A stretch of 64,000 nt of DNA from Chitinophagaceae bacterium. GTDB lineage: Bacteria; Bacteroidota; Bacteroidia; Chitinophagales; Chitinophagaceae. The stretch covers positions 1 through 64,000 of the forward strand of contig CANGIY010000007.1 in assembly GCA_947454235.1 (NCBI GenBank), written 5' to 3'. The position numbers were made by a program, and so were the translations under genes. Within the stretch, counting starts at the first letter, position 1. Every line of letters begins with the position of its first letter. The notes beneath the pieces were generated by a model, which saw only the letters and a program-made list of their open reading frames with translations, had not been told where the DNA came from and made no database searches. Shown in pieces: positions 34,682 to 44,129 of the stretch.

Positions 34682-35608
34682 TTAAGCAAAATAGCTCAAC
34701 GCTTCTTCTTTATCTAATGCCAGGCGTGCTTTCAGGTGGTCGAGGCTCTGGAATTTCTCTTCATTTCTTATTTTCTTCAAAAACGCGATTTCTATGTGCT
34801 CGCCATAAATGTCAAAATCAAAATCGAACAGATTCGCCTCAATCTTAATCTCTTTTTTCTCGGTAACAGTTGGGGCATAGCCAATATTCGCCATACCCAT
34901 ATAAATCATGTCGTTATAGGTACAAGCTATTACGTAAACTCCGTTACCCGGCAATTTTTGGCTTTCATCAGCAGGGGTAAGATTGGCGGTTGGGAAACCA
35001 ATAGTACGCCCCAGTTGCCTACCTTTTACTACCGAACCTTTGATAGAATAGTTGCGCCCTAACATGGTGTTGGCTTCTTCAATTCTGCCGTCTTTAATGG
35101 CGTTCCTTATTCTGGTAGAGCTTACTGCTGCGGCATCAATGAGTTGAGCAGGTATTTCAACTAACTCATATTGATAGGTAGGCTGGTAATGGCGAAGCAT
35201 ATGGATATCTCCAAGCCTATCGTGACCGAACCTGTGATCGTAACCCAAAATAATCACCTTAGGGTGAAAGTTTGCCACCAGAAATTTCTCAATGTATCCT
35301 TTTGCTGTAAGTCGGGAGAAATCAGTGTTAAAAGGAACGACAACAACATGGTCTATGCCTGTTTCTGTAACCAATTCAATTTTAGACTCCAGCGGAGTGA
35401 TTAAACCAAGTGGCTGATGTGGAAACAGGAATTTCCGAGGGTGGGGGTCAAATGTAACCAAGACACTTTCGCCACCTACTTCAGCAGCTTTCGCCACTAC
35501 TTGATTCAAAATTGTGATATGCCCCTGGTGCACGCCATCGAAGGTACCCACAGTGAGCACTGTGTTTTTGAATTGAGGAAGTTGGTTGATATCGGTGAAA
35601 ACTGCCAT
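34682..35608 (-). CDS. ribF: Bifunctional riboflavin kinase/FAD synthetase
   Basis: From the ATG at 35608 the protein is 308 residues. The N-terminal FMN adenylyltransferase domain has GTFDGVHQGHITIL and GYDHRFGHDRLGD; the C-terminal flavokinase domain has GRTIGFPTANL and YGEHIEIAFLKKIRNEEKF. It converts riboflavin to FMN and FAD. The frame extends 13 codons further upstream, but the TACATTTG box lies inside that extension, so the shorter start is chosen. Confidence 0.93.
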   Translation of the reverse strand: MAVFTDINQLPQFKNTVLTVGTFDGVHQGHITILNQVVAKAAEVGGESVLVTFDPHPRKFLFPHQPLGLITPLESKIELVTETGIDHVVVVPFNTDFSRLTAKGYIEKFLVANFHPKVIILGYDHRFGHDRLGDIHMLRHYQPTYQYELVEIPAQLIDAAAVSSTRIRNAIKDGRIEEANTMLGRNYSIKGSVVKGRQLGRTIGFPTANLTPADESQKLPGNGVYVIACTYNDMIYMGMANIGYAPTVTEKKEIKIEANLFDFDFDIYGEHIEIAFLKKIRNEEKFQSLDHLKARLALDKEEALSYFA

Positions 35609-35617
35609 TGCCGCGTG

Positions 35618-35625
35618 CAAATGTA
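35618..35625 (-). promoter_or_regulatory. -7 box TACATTTG for ribF
   Basis: On the minus strand TACATTTG ends 9 nt before the ATG at 35608 and excludes the longer start. Confidence 0.6.
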
Positions 35626-35795
35626 GAAGTATAATAGAAAAAGGCAAAAATATAGCGGGTGAATATCAATGATAATGACGGCAAACAGTATTGATTGTGA
35701 ATAACATGTTTCCAAACCAGACGCTATTCTGTTTTATAAATATGCACATTGTTAATTTATGTGAACGGGCTAAGAAACTTTCAGTAACAATTATC

Positions 35796-35803
35796 TAACT
35801 TTG
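35796..35803 (+). promoter_or_regulatory. -7 box TAACTTTG for dxs
   Basis: TAACTTTG matches TAnnTTTG, 23 nt before the dxs ATG. Confidence 0.6.
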
Positions 35804-35826
35804 TAACGAAAAGTGAACATAAGCTC

Positions 35827-37752
35827 ATGGACGAAATAGTAGCCGGGCCGCTGCTTTCCCAAATTAATACACCAGCCGACCTCAGGAAGTTTAGCAAACT
35901 CCAATTGCAACAAGTGTGTGATGAACTCAGGCAGTTCATCATTGACGACGTAAGTATCTATGGTGGGCATTTTGGTGCCAGCCTGGGTGTCGTTGAATTG
36001 TCGGTGGCATTGCACTATGTGTACAATACTCCCGACGATCAGCTTATTTGGGATGTAGGTCATCAGGCTTATGGTCATAAAATTCTTACTGGTCGCCGTA
36101 AGGTATTTCACACCAACAGAAAGTATGGCGGTATCAGTGGTTTCCCGAAACGCACCGAAAGCGAATATGATGCTTTTGGGGTAGGGCATTCTTCTACTTC
36201 TATTTCTGCGGCACTTGGAATGGCCATTGCTTCCAAATACAAAAACGAACACCACAGAAAGCACATTGCCGTAATAGGCGATGGAGCCATGACTGCCGGC
36301 CTACCTTTTGAAGCGTTGAATCATGCGGGTGTAAGTGGTGCTGATGTATTGATTGTACTCAATGACAACAATATGTCCATTGACCCGAATGTAGGCGCAT
36401 TGAAAGAATATTTAACTGACATTACCACTTCTCACCATTACAACAAATTCCGTGATGATATTTGGAAGATGTTGGGTTTGTTGCCAACTAAAGATTTCCA
36501 GAAACTGGCATCGAAAGTTGAAGCAGGGCTAAAAGGTATATTGTCAAAATCGAGCAATTTATTTGAGGCCCTCGGTTTGCGTTATTTTGGTCCGGTTGAT
36601 GGGCACAATATCATTAAGCTCACAGAAACATTGAAGGGCTTAAAAGAAATTCCCGGTCCTAAATTATTACATATAAAAACTGTTAAAGGTAAGGGTTACG
36701 AGTTGGCTGAAAAAGACCAGACTTTGTGGCACGCACCCGGAACGTTCGATAAAATTACAGGCATCATCAATAAAAAAGTACCATTGACTCCTGAACCACC
36801 AAAGTATCAGGATGTTTTTGGACATACAATTCTGGAACTCGCTGAGAAGAACCCGGATATCATGGGTATTACTCCGGCTATGCCTTCAGGTTGTTCGCTT
36901 AAAATAATGATGGATGCTATGCCTGACAGAGCTATTGACGTCGGTATCGCAGAACAACATGCAGTAACCCTGAGTGCCGGTATGGCTACCCGCGGTTTGC
37001 GCGTGTTCTGTAATATTTATAGTTCGTTCATGCAAAGGGCTTACGACATGGTGATTCACGATGTGGCGATTCAAAAATTGCCGGTTGTGTTCTGCCTCGA
37101 CAGGGCAGGGCTGGTTGGCGACGACGGTCCAACGCATCATGGAGCTTACGACATTGCTTTCATGAGGTGCATACCTAACATGATTGTTGCAGCGCCTATG
37201 AATGAAGCAGAATTGAGAAACCTGATGTACACTTCTCAGTTACCTGAAATGAACGCTCCGTTTGTTATTCGTTACCCGCGCGGGCAAGGTGTAATGCCTA
37301 ACTGGCGCACGCCGTTCGAAAAAATAGAAATAGGCAAGGGCAGGAAAATATGCGACGGTGAGCAAGTAGCTATCCTTACACTTGGGCACACAGGTAATTT
37401 TGCGGTACAAGCTTGTAAGATGTTGCGAGAAGATGAATTCTTCCCGGCACACTACGATATGCGTTTTGCAAAACCACTCGACGAACAAATGCTGCATGAA
37501 ATCGCGTCGAAATACTCAAAGATAATTACGGTTGAAGACGGTTGTATTGTAGGCGGTTTCGGAAGTGCGATTCTTGAGTTCATGGCTGCTAATCACTACT
37601 ATCCTGAACTTAAAATGTTGGGCATTCCTGATAGGATTGTAGAGCATGGTAAGCCTGAAGAATTGCACAAAGAGTGTGGTTATGATGCGGCTTCTATTGC
37701 TAACGCTGTCAAAGAAATGATAGGTGTGGGCAGTATGGAACTAATGGGGTAA
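35827..37752 (+). CDS. dxs: 1-deoxy-D-xylulose-5-phosphate synthase
   Basis: The 641-residue thiamine-diphosphate enzyme has the N-terminal YGGHFGASLGVVELSVALHYV, the cofactor motif GDGAMTAGLPFEALN...NDNNMSI, the pyrimidine domain DVGIAEQHAVTLSAGMA and the C-terminal domain EDGCIVGGFGSA. It condenses pyruvate and glyceraldehyde 3-phosphate to DXP, the entry step to isoprenoids and thiamine. Normal length. ftsY follows 156 nt downstream from its own promoter. Confidence 0.96.
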   Translation: MDEIVAGPLLSQINTPADLRKFSKLQLQQVCDELRQFIIDDVSIYGGHFGASLGVVELSVALHYVYNTPDDQLIWDVGHQAYGHKILTGRRKVFHTNRKYGGISGFPKRTESEYDAFGVGHSSTSISAALGMAIASKYKNEHHRKHIAVIGDGAMTAGLPFEALNHAGVSGADVLIVLNDNNMSIDPNVGALKEYLTDITTSHHYNKFRDDIWKMLGLLPTKDFQKLASKVEAGLKGILSKSSNLFEALGLRYFGPVDGHNIIKLTETLKGLKEIPGPKLLHIKTVKGKGYELAEKDQTLWHAPGTFDKITGIINKKVPLTPEPPKYQDVFGHTILELAEKNPDIMGITPAMPSGCSLKIMMDAMPDRAIDVGIAEQHAVTLSAGMATRGLRVFCNIYSSFMQRAYDMVIHDVAIQKLPVVFCLDRAGLVGDDGPTHHGAYDIAFMRCIPNMIVAAPMNEAELRNLMYTSQLPEMNAPFVIRYPRGQGVMPNWRTPFEKIEIGKGRKICDGEQVAILTLGHTGNFAVQACKMLREDEFFPAHYDMRFAKPLDEQMLHEIASKYSKIITVEDGCIVGGFGSAILEFMAANHYYPELKMLGIPDRIVEHGKPEELHKECGYDAASIANAVKEMIGVGSMELMG

Positions 37753-37881
37753 TCGCATCTTCGGGGTTTTTAAGTGCATTGTAAACGGCATAGTTCAGTG
37801 AAATGAAGCATGTATTTGCGTGGTTCTGAAAAAGAATTAAAATATCCGGAATTCTGAACACACGGACTTTTCAATATTCAT

Positions 37882-37889
37882 TACATTTG
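37882..37889 (+). promoter_or_regulatory. -7 box TACATTTG for ftsY
   Basis: TACATTTG matches TAnnTTTG, 19 nt before the ftsY ATG. Confidence 0.6.
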
Positions 37890-37908
37890 CACGCAGCAAT
37901 CACTCAAT

Positions 37909-38886
37909 ATGGGATTATTCGACAAACTCTTCAAACGCAACAAAGAACAACAGGAACAAAAGGAAGCGCTCGATGAGGGTCTCAAAAAGACCAAGGAGGG
38001 TTTCTTTTCCAAAATCACTAAGGCGATTGCGGGTAAAGATAAAGTTGACGAGGAAGTACTCGATAATTTAGAAGATGCCCTTGTTGCCAGTGATGTGGGT
38101 ATTGATACTACGGTTGCCATCATTAAAAGAATAGAAGAGCGCGTTGGGCGTGACAAGTATTTAGGAACATCTGAGCTCAACCGTATTCTCCAAGAGGAGA
38201 TTATGAGTATGCTCACCGATGCTCCTTCAAATGAATTTGAGACGTTTGACCTGCCTCGTGATAAAAAGCCTTATGTGATATTGGTAGTTGGTGTGAATGG
38301 TGTAGGTAAGACAACAACCATTGGTAAGCTGGCACATAATTTCAAGAAAAGCGGTAAAAACGTATTACTCGGTGCTGCCGACACCTTCAGGGCTGCCGCA
38401 GTTGACCAGTTGACAATATGGAGTGACAGAGTAGGTGTACCAATCGTGAAAAAAGAAATGGGCAGCGACCCTAGTGCTGTTGCATTTGATACAGTAGATA
38501 GCGGTATGTCGCGCGGTTCTGATGTTGTTATTATTGACACCGCAGGGCGCTTGCACAACAAATACCACCTCATGGAGGAGTTGAGTAAAATCAGGCGCGT
38601 AATAGGCAAGAAAATGTCTGATGCACCACACGAAGTATTACTCGTACTAGATGGCAGCACAGGACAAAACGCCATTGAACAAGCCAAACACTTTACAGCA
38701 GCTACACAAGTAACCTCAATTGCTATTACCAAACTCGATGGTACAGCAAAAGGTGGGGTAGTGCTTGCAATTGCCAATCAATTCAAAATCCCGGTAAAAT
38801 ACATCGGTGTTGGCGAGCGCATGGAAGATCTCCAGATCTTCAACAAAGCTGAATTCGTAGATAGCCTTTTCAGTTTAGAGAAGTAG
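37909..38886 (+). CDS. ftsY: Signal recognition particle receptor FtsY
   Basis: The 325-residue protein has a short N-terminal helical part (no long acidic A domain) and the SRP GTPase NG domain: GVNGVGKTTTIGKLA (G1), DTFRAAAVDQL, DTAGRLHNKYHLMEELSKI (G3), TKLDGTAKGG (G4) and GVGERMEDLQIF. It docks the ribosome/SRP complex at the inner membrane. Length is typical of Bacteroidota FtsY. Confidence 0.95.
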   Translation: MGLFDKLFKRNKEQQEQKEALDEGLKKTKEGFFSKITKAIAGKDKVDEEVLDNLEDALVASDVGIDTTVAIIKRIEERVGRDKYLGTSELNRILQEEIMSMLTDAPSNEFETFDLPRDKKPYVILVVGVNGVGKTTTIGKLAHNFKKSGKNVLLGAADTFRAAAVDQLTIWSDRVGVPIVKKEMGSDPSAVAFDTVDSGMSRGSDVVIIDTAGRLHNKYHLMEELSKIRRVIGKKMSDAPHEVLLVLDGSTGQNAIEQAKHFTAATQVTSIAITKLDGTAKGGVVLAIANQFKIPVKYIGVGERMEDLQIFNKAEFVDSLFSLEK

Positions 38887-38941
38887 GGTAAAACATCCTC
38901 TCTAGCCTTTAATAATATTCTGATCCGCGAATTAGGCGGTA

Positions 38942-39083
38942 GGGCGTTTGTAACACCCCGAAACCTTCCCCTGGTCGAGGCAGCTTGACCCCAACTCGTT
39001 GGTGGTTCCGCCTCGTCCCTGACCCTGGTCGAGGCGTCCCGCCTCGTCCTAATACTGCGCAAGCATCCGCTTGCGACACACCC
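38942..39083. repeat. REP-like palindrome cluster, left of the NHL gene
   Basis: It contains GGGCGTTTGTAACACCCC, a CTGGTCGAGGCG...CGCCTCGTCC palindrome and GCAAGCATCCGCTTGC. The part from CCCTGGTCGAGG onward recurs at 40937-40999 in the same orientation. The hairpins resemble those in the 58.9-64.0 kb array (GGGCGTTTGTAACGCCC; CTGGTCCTCG). Confidence 0.75.
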
Positions 39084-39207
39084 ACCAAACACTTTCCCCA
39101 CACGAACGCTTCGCAAACGCCTGCGCCAGAGAGTTTTTTCAAAGCAATTCCTGGAAATTCTATAATCTTGAAAATCCTGATTCAAACAATTTATGTGATA
39201 AAATTGC

Positions 39208-39215
39208 TACATTTG
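39208..39215 (+). promoter_or_regulatory. -7 box TACATTTG for the NHL gene
   Basis: TACATTTG matches TAnnTTTG, 81 nt before the ATG at 39297, giving a fairly long leader. Confidence 0.5.
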
Positions 39216-39296
39216 TTGAAGGGTAAATGCCTTTTTGGCATTACCACAAAACCACTTGCTCAATCAAAGAAAACTATTAAGCCCAACTGTAATGCA

Positions 39297-40907
39297 ATGC
39301 AAAGTATAGCTAAAATATTGTGTTTGTTGCTAATTCCGTTTATGGCTAATGGGCAAGTGGTCACTACATATGCTGGTTGTGGTATACTTACAGGTGTGTT
39401 ATTACGTGGAGATGGCGGTCTAGCAAATTCCGATACTGCGCAATTAGGGCGCCCCGCAGGTTTAAACTTGGACAATGAAGGCAATTTACTGATTTGCCAC
39501 ATTAGTCAATTGGTTAGAAAGGTAGATAAAACCACCCATATCCTTTCCAGGGTGGCAGGTAGCGATACCTCATCTTCAAGAGGACATGGCGGCGATGGCG
39601 GACCTGCTACCTGCGCACTTATCACTTCTCCTTATGATGCATGCACAGATAGAGCGGGAAACTTATACATCGCGGATGCTTGGTACAGCGAGGTTAGGAA
39701 AGTGACTGCATCCACAGGCATCATAGATACTTTTGCCGGAAATAGAAACCCTGGGAGTCGGGGCGATGGCGGACCTGCCAAAAGAGCTGAATTGATGGCA
39801 GTTGCAGGTGTTCGCTTTGATACTGGACAGCAATATTTGTACATATCTGATATGTATAATCACAAAATAAGGCGTGTCAACATGAGTACCAACATCATCA
39901 CCACTTATGCAGGTACAGGTGTAACAGGATATAGCGGGGATGGGGGACGCGCAGACACAGCTAAGTTCAGTAGGCTATTGGGCATGTGCTTTGACAAAAA
40001 CAACAATTTATATGTCGGGGACTGGGATAACGCCAGGGTAAGAAAGATAGACGGGGCTACCCGTATTGTGAGCACGTTCGCCGGCAATGGTGTTACTGGC
40101 TATAGCGGCGATGGTGGGCCTGCTACCGCTGCCAGAATCAGCAAACCTACGGGCATGTGCTTTGACAAATGCGGCAACTTTTTCTTCTCCAATGAGGATA
40201 GCAATGTAGTGCGCAGGATAGATGCCAATACGGGTATCATCACCACCATAGCCGGTAATGGCACAGCTGGATTTTCCGGCGACAACGGCCCGGCCACCGC
40301 GGCACAGTTCAATCACCCTACAGGAGTGATAGTGGATGATTCAGGAAACGTATTTGTAGGAGATTTTTATAACCTACGGGTGCGTAAGGTTACGATCAGC
40401 AATCCATATATTCATATCACCGCGTCGGCTACTTTCGTTAGTTCCGGTTCTTCGGTTACGGTATCTACTATTGTTTCGGGCGGCGGAGATACGCCTGCCT
40501 TTCAGTGGTATGTAAACGGCCATGCCATCAGCGGAGCTACTGGCAGCAGCTACACCTACACCCCTGCTAATGGGGATTCGGTTTGGTGTGTACTCACCAG
40601 TAATAGCCGCTGTGTAGGCGCTCCAAATGCCACAAGCAATGGTCTGCGCATTACCACCGCTCCGGCAGGGGTAAATGAGGTTATCGCTTCACAAATCCAT
40701 CTCTATCCTAACCCCGCCAAAACACAACTCAACATATCTTCACCAGTACCTTTGAACAGCGTTATCATCAGCGATCTGCTGGGCAGGCAGGTCTTCAGCC
40801 AGCAGTATCAATCTACAAAAGCGGAAGCCGATATCACCCATCTTGCACCCGGCATGTATGTGGTGCGGGTGAATGGGGTTTATTTGTATAGAATTGTTAA
40901 GGAGTGA
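39297..40907 (+). CDS. Secreted NHL-repeat protein with T9SS sorting domain
   Basis: From the ATG at 39297 the protein is 536 residues: signal peptide (MQSIAKILCLLLIPFMANGQ), about six NHL-type propeller blades (about 25-365; repeated FAGNGVTGYSGDGGPATAA and GMCFDKNNNLYVGDWDNARVRKI units), an Ig-like segment (about 370-445) and a C-terminal sorting domain (about 455-536; IHLYPNPAKTQLNIS, GMYVVRVNG). The propeller suggests a binding role at the cell surface. The reading frame extends 104 codons upstream through palindromic repeats without a signal peptide, so that start is rejected. REP-like copies flank the gene. Confidence 0.85.
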   Translation: MQSIAKILCLLLIPFMANGQVVTTYAGCGILTGVLLRGDGGLANSDTAQLGRPAGLNLDNEGNLLICHISQLVRKVDKTTHILSRVAGSDTSSSRGHGGDGGPATCALITSPYDACTDRAGNLYIADAWYSEVRKVTASTGIIDTFAGNRNPGSRGDGGPAKRAELMAVAGVRFDTGQQYLYISDMYNHKIRRVNMSTNIITTYAGTGVTGYSGDGGRADTAKFSRLLGMCFDKNNNLYVGDWDNARVRKIDGATRIVSTFAGNGVTGYSGDGGPATAARISKPTGMCFDKCGNFFFSNEDSNVVRRIDANTGIITTIAGNGTAGFSGDNGPATAAQFNHPTGVIVDDSGNVFVGDFYNLRVRKVTISNPYIHITASATFVSSGSSVTVSTIVSGGGDTPAFQWYVNGHAISGATGSSYTYTPANGDSVWCVLTSNSRCVGAPNATSNGLRITTAPAGVNEVIASQIHLYPNPAKTQLNISSPVPLNSVIISDLLGRQVFSQQYQSTKAEADITHLAPGMYVVRVNGVYLYRIVKE

Positions 40908-40936
40908 TGGTATCGCTAGGGTTTTTTCTATTAAAC

Positions 40937-40999
40937 CCCTGGTCGAGGCGTCCGCCTCGTCCTAATATAGAGCAAGCATCCGCTTGCGACACACTCACC
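40937..40999. repeat. REP-like palindromes, right of the NHL gene
   Basis: CCCTGGTCGAGGCGTCCGCC and GCAAGCATCCGCTTGCGACA repeat those at 39022-39083 almost exactly and in the same orientation. Confidence 0.75.
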
Positions 41000-41039
41000 A
41001 AGTACTTTTGCCATAGGTGCGCTACCGAAAACCACTGGT

Positions 41040-41135
41040 GCGGGGAGTTAGCGCAGCGCTCCCGTGTCTAAGGATCCCGAGTTTACCTCGGGAGAGCGGG
41101 TCTCCCGACCTGGATTCGACCATATTAAGTAACAG
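41040..41135 (+). repeat. Dispersed repeat, copy 3
   Basis: GCGGGGAGTTAGCGCAGCGC matches the start of copy 1 (14411), and GGATTCGACCATATTAAGTAACAG (41112-41135) matches the end shared by copies 1 and 2. The middle has a CTCGGGAGAGCGGGTCTCCCGA hairpin. This is the most complete copy in the window. Confidence 0.65.
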
Positions 41136-41351
41136 TATATTGTATGCTTCGCCGGGTCAGGAGGACCTCCCGAGGCAAAAAAGCTCGGGACAGGCTGTTC
41201 ACTTTTATAGACACAAGAGCACTTCAACAAGTTGAATCAACTCTTGCGCCAGTAGTAATCGCAGCGGCACAACATCAACAACAAAGATGCCGCAGGCAAC
41301 TTTGTTCCTTTCTCCGCTGGCGGAGAAGGGCTGGGGAAGAGGTGGACGTAT
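41136..41351. other. Intergenic region, further short palindromes
   Basis: It contains AGGAGGACCTCCCGAGGC and CTCCGCTGGCGGAG hairpins and no gene I can support. Small frames here have no start context. Confidence 0.4.
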
Positions 41352-41385
41352 ACTAAAAAATCCGCCAATCGGCGGATTTTTTAGT
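41352..41385. terminator. Perfect bidirectional intrinsic terminator
   Basis: ACTAAAAAATCCGCC-AATC-GGCGGATTTTTTAGT is a perfect palindrome with T-runs on both sides. It ends accC on the minus strand and could also stop plus-strand transcripts. Confidence 0.88.
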
Positions 41386-41410
41386 GAATAACAAAAACTT
41401 TGAGGTGGCA

Positions 41411-42748
41411 TTAAACCATCTTAAAGCTTTCGATGAATTTTGTAGTGAAATTACCCTTACGGAAGTCTTCATTGCGCATAAGCTGCATGTGGAATGGAAT
41501 TGTGGTTTTGATACCCTCAATTACATATTCACTCAATGCACGCTCCATGGTATCAATCGCTTCTTCCCTTGTTTGGGCAACAGCAATCACTTTCGCAATC
41601 ATAGAATCGTAATAAGGCGGAATTGTGTAACCTGCATAAATGTGCGAGTCAACCCTTACACCATGACCACCCGGAGTGTGCAAGGTAGTGATTCTACCTG
41701 GGCATGGGCGGAAGTCGTTGTATGGGTCTTCGGCATTGATACGGCACTCAATAGCGTGTATTTTTGGCTCGTAGTTGCGACCGCTGATAGGCACACCTGC
41801 TGCAATCTTAATTTGTTCTTTAATAAGGTCGTAGCTAATTACTTCTTCAGTTACACCGTGTTCCACCTGAATACGGGTGTTCATTTCCATGAAGTAGAAA
41901 TTGCGGTGCTTATCAACCAGGAACTCAATTGTACCAACACTTTCGTAGTTGATCGCTGCTGCGGCCTTGATAGCAGCCTCACCCATGCGCTCGCGCAATT
42001 CCGGCGTCATGAACGGAGAAGGAGATTCTTCTACCAGTTTTTGGTGCCTTCTTTGAATAGAGCAGTCACGCTCACTGAGGTGACATACTTTACCATATTG
42101 GTCGCCTGCAACTTGTATTTCAATGTGGCGTGGTTCTTCTACGAATTTCTCCATATAGATACCATCGTTTTTGAACGAAGCACCAGCCTCCATTTTTGCA
42201 GTATTGTAGTTGTGTTCGAGGTCATCGGCTTTCCAAACCACGCGCATACCCTTACCACCGCCACCGGCAGTAGCTTTTAATATTATTGGGTAGCCTATTT
42301 CAACAGCCAGTTCTTTGGCTTCTTCAACACTGTTCAGCAAGCCTTCAGAACCCGGAATAACAGGTACTTTAGCGCGAATCATCGTTTCTTTAGCCGTGAT
42401 TTTATCGCCCATTGAGCGAATCATTTCAGGTGTAGGACCAATGAATTTGATACCGTACTTAGCGCAAATTTCAGCGAATGTGGCGTTTTCGGCAAGGAAG
42501 CCATAACCGGGGTGAATAGCGTCGGCATTAGTGATTTCAGCCGCTGCCATAATATGTTGTATGTTCAGGTAAGAATCGCCGCTTTGCGGTTTACCAATAC
42601 AAACTGCTTCATCAGCAAAACGAACGTGCAAACTGTCTTTATCGGCAGTTGAGTACACCGCAACGGTTCTAATGCCCATTTCACGGCAGGTACGTATGAT
42701 CCTCAATGCAATTTCGCCACGATTGGCAATCAGAATTTTCTTAAACAT
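41411..42748 (-). CDS. accC: Acetyl-CoA carboxylase, biotin carboxylase subunit
   Basis: The 445-residue ATP-grasp protein starts [19 protein letters not shown] and carries [14 protein letters not shown] (ATP loop), [29 protein letters not shown] and [12 protein letters not shown]. It carboxylates the biotin of AccB for malonyl-CoA formation. It is the third gene of efp-accB-accC, but a terminator-like hairpin lies between accB and accC. The long antisense frame opposite it is a shadow. Confidence 0.96.
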   Translation of the reverse strand: MFKKILIANRGEIALRIIRTCREMGIRTVAVYSTADKDSLHVRFADEAVCIGKPQSGDSYLNIQHIMAAAEITNADAIHPGYGFLAENATFAEICAKYGIKFIGPTPEMIRSMGDKITAKETMIRAKVPVIPGSEGLLNSVEEAKELAVEIGYPIILKATAGGGGKGMRVVWKADDLEHNYNTAKMEAGASFKNDGIYMEKFVEEPRHIEIQVAGDQYGKVCHLSERDCSIQRRHQKLVEESPSPFMTPELRERMGEAAIKAAAAINYESVGTIEFLVDKHRNFYFMEMNTRIQVEHGVTEEVISYDLIKEQIKIAAGVPISGRNYEPKIHAIECRINAEDPYNDFRPCPGRITTLHTPGGHGVRVDSHIYAGYTIPPYYDSMIAKVIAVAQTREEAIDTMERALSEYVIEGIKTTIPFHMQLMRNEDFRKGNFTTKFIESFKMV

Positions 42749-42829
42749 GTTTTTTTAGTTGAATTCCCGATATACGGGTAGTATTAAAGGGATGGATAAT
42801 GTCCTTTAAAAGTGTTTTCAATAAAAATG

Positions 42830-42860
42830 AAAACAGGTAGCTCAACACTACCTGTTTTGT
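42830..42860 (-). terminator. Hairpin between accB and accC
   Basis: AAAACAGGTAG (42830-42840) and CTACCTGTTTT (42848-42858) pair perfectly. On the minus strand it is followed by CATTTTTATTG. It could partly terminate transcription and lower accC relative to efp/accB. Confidence 0.7.
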
Positions 42861-42875
42861 ACTGGAAAAAATATG

Positions 42876-43382
42876 TTAGGCCGGTTCAACGAGGAACAAA
42901 GGCTGGTCGTATTCTACCGGAGATGAATCATCAATCAGTACTTTAACGATTTTACCGCTGTATTCGCTTTCAATTTCGTTGAACAGTTTCATTGCTTCAA
43001 TGATGCACAAAACCTGACCAGCCTTAATGTCGTCTCCAACATTTACGAAAGGTCCTTTTTCAGGTGATGGGCTGCGATAGAAAGTACCAATCATTGGTGA
43101 CTTAATAGTAATTGTGTTACCACTAGCTGATTCAGCAGCAGGAGCTGATGCCGCTGTAGCAGCAGGAGCAGACGCAGCAACCGGCGCAGCAATAGCAGCA
43201 GGTGCAACAGGCATAGCAACCGGCGCAGCGATAGCCTGAACCGGCATAGCAGGCATTGCAACAGCCGTTGATGCAAATTCTTGCTTGATGGTGATTTTGA
43301 ATTCACCCTCTTCTATGGTAAGTTCGCTGATGCTAGACTGTTTTACAGTTTTTATCAGCTCTTGAATTTGTTTAAATTCCAT
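42876..43382 (-). CDS. accB: Biotin carboxyl carrier protein of acetyl-CoA carboxylase
   Basis: The 168-residue protein has an N-terminal segment ([13 protein letters not shown]...EFKITIKQE), an Ala/Pro/Val-rich flexible linker (about 40-90) and a biotinyl domain (about 92-168) with the biotin Lys in [11 protein letters not shown]. It shuttles carboxyl between AccC and the carboxyltransferase. efp starts 38 nt upstream. Confidence 0.95.
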   Translation of the reverse strand: MEFKQIQELIKTVKQSSISELTIEEGEFKITIKQEFASTAVAMPAMPVQAIAAPVAMPVAPAAIAAPVAASAPAATAASAPAAESASGNTITIKSPMIGTFYRSPSPEKGPFVNVGDDIKAGQVLCIIEAMKLFNEIESEYSGKIVKVLIDDSSPVEYDQPLFLVEPA

Positions 43383-43420
43383 GAAATTGTCTTTTTAGGT
43401 GTTGATCTGAAAAAATACAG

Positions 43421-43987
43421 TTATTCTTTTACCCTTTCAACGTAAGCACCGTTTTTGGTGTCAATTTTAATAAGGTCGCCTTCGTTCACAAACAATGGAA
43501 CGCTTACAGTAGCACCTGTTTCAACAGTAGCAGCTTTAAGTGCGCGTGTTGCGGTATCACCTTTAAGACCAGGCTCAGAATAAGTAATACGTAATTGAAT
43601 GCTTGGCGGAAGCTCAACGCTCATTGGCATTTCAGTTTCTGTATTCACCAATACAAAACATTCTTGTCCGTCTTTGTACAATTCTGGTCGCTCAATCAAA
43701 GATTCAGACACAATGATTTGTTCGAAAGATGAAGTATCCATCAGGTTGAAGCCTGAATCGTCTTTATAGAGGTACTGGTAGTTTCTTCTTTCAACCCTAA
43801 CCGGGAAAATGGTATCGCCCGAGTTCCAAGTGTGTTCGATGGTGCGGTTGTTATCAACGCCTTTCAGCTTAGCCCATACTTTGGCGGCTGCGCGTGCTGT
43901 TTTGTTCTGACCAAATTCTACTACTGAGTAAAGGCTATTATCAAGTTTGATAATTAAGCCGGTACGCATATCTGCTGTTGTAGCCAT
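43421..43987 (-). CDS. efp: Elongation factor P with Arg32 tip loop
   Basis: The 188-residue protein has three beta domains: KOW-like N-terminal (about 1-65), OB (about 66-128) and C-terminal (ITYSEPGLKGDTATRALKAATVETGA...). It binds between the P and E sites and speeds peptide bonds at proline runs. The usual tip loop PGKG is replaced by NKTARAA, putting Arg32 at the position that is lysylated in E. coli and rhamnosylated (as Arg) in Pseudomonas. No modification enzyme is in the window. It leads the efp-accB-accC operon, with a -7 box 26 nt upstream. Confidence 0.95.
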   Translation of the reverse strand: MATTADMRTGLIIKLDNSLYSVVEFGQNKTARAAAKVWAKLKGVDNNRTIEHTWNSGDTIFPVRVERRNYQYLYKDDSGFNLMDTSSFEQIIVSESLIERPELYKDGQECFVLVNTETEMPMSVELPPSIQLRITYSEPGLKGDTATRALKAATVETGATVSVPLFVNEGDLIKIDTKNGAYVERVKE

Positions 43988-44013
43988 GTAAAAGATAAAA
44001 TTTTATACGAGTG

Positions 44014-44021
44014 CAAAAGTA
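44014..44021 (-). promoter_or_regulatory. -7 box TACTTTTG for efp-accB-accC
   Basis: On the minus strand TACTTTTG matches TAnnTTTG, 26 nt before the efp ATG. Confidence 0.6.
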
Positions 44022-44129
44022 ATCTAAAAAAGGATAAAGAAAAATCATTCGCCTACTGGTGAGTAAGTTGTGATTTATTGAAAGTTAATAATTGGCACAA
44101 ACAGTACCTGGCTGAAATAACAAGATGAA

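Larger units (their letters stand above)
38887..39296. other. Intergenic region between ftsY and the NHL gene
   Basis: It holds the REP-like palindromes at 38942-39083, a TACATTTG -7 box at 39208-39215, and otherwise only an open frame running through the palindromes that I regard as non-coding. Confidence 0.6.

Noticed and set aside
35791-36264. 157-codon minus-strand ORF
   Set aside because: Antisense to dxs, no features.
38985-39296. 104-codon upstream extension of the NHL gene
   Set aside because: It runs through REP-like palindromes, and the signal peptide starts at 39297, after a -7 box at 39208.
41384-42280. 298-codon plus-strand ORF
   Set aside because: It lies entirely opposite accC, has no family features, and mirrors the coding strand's codon pattern; accC is certain.
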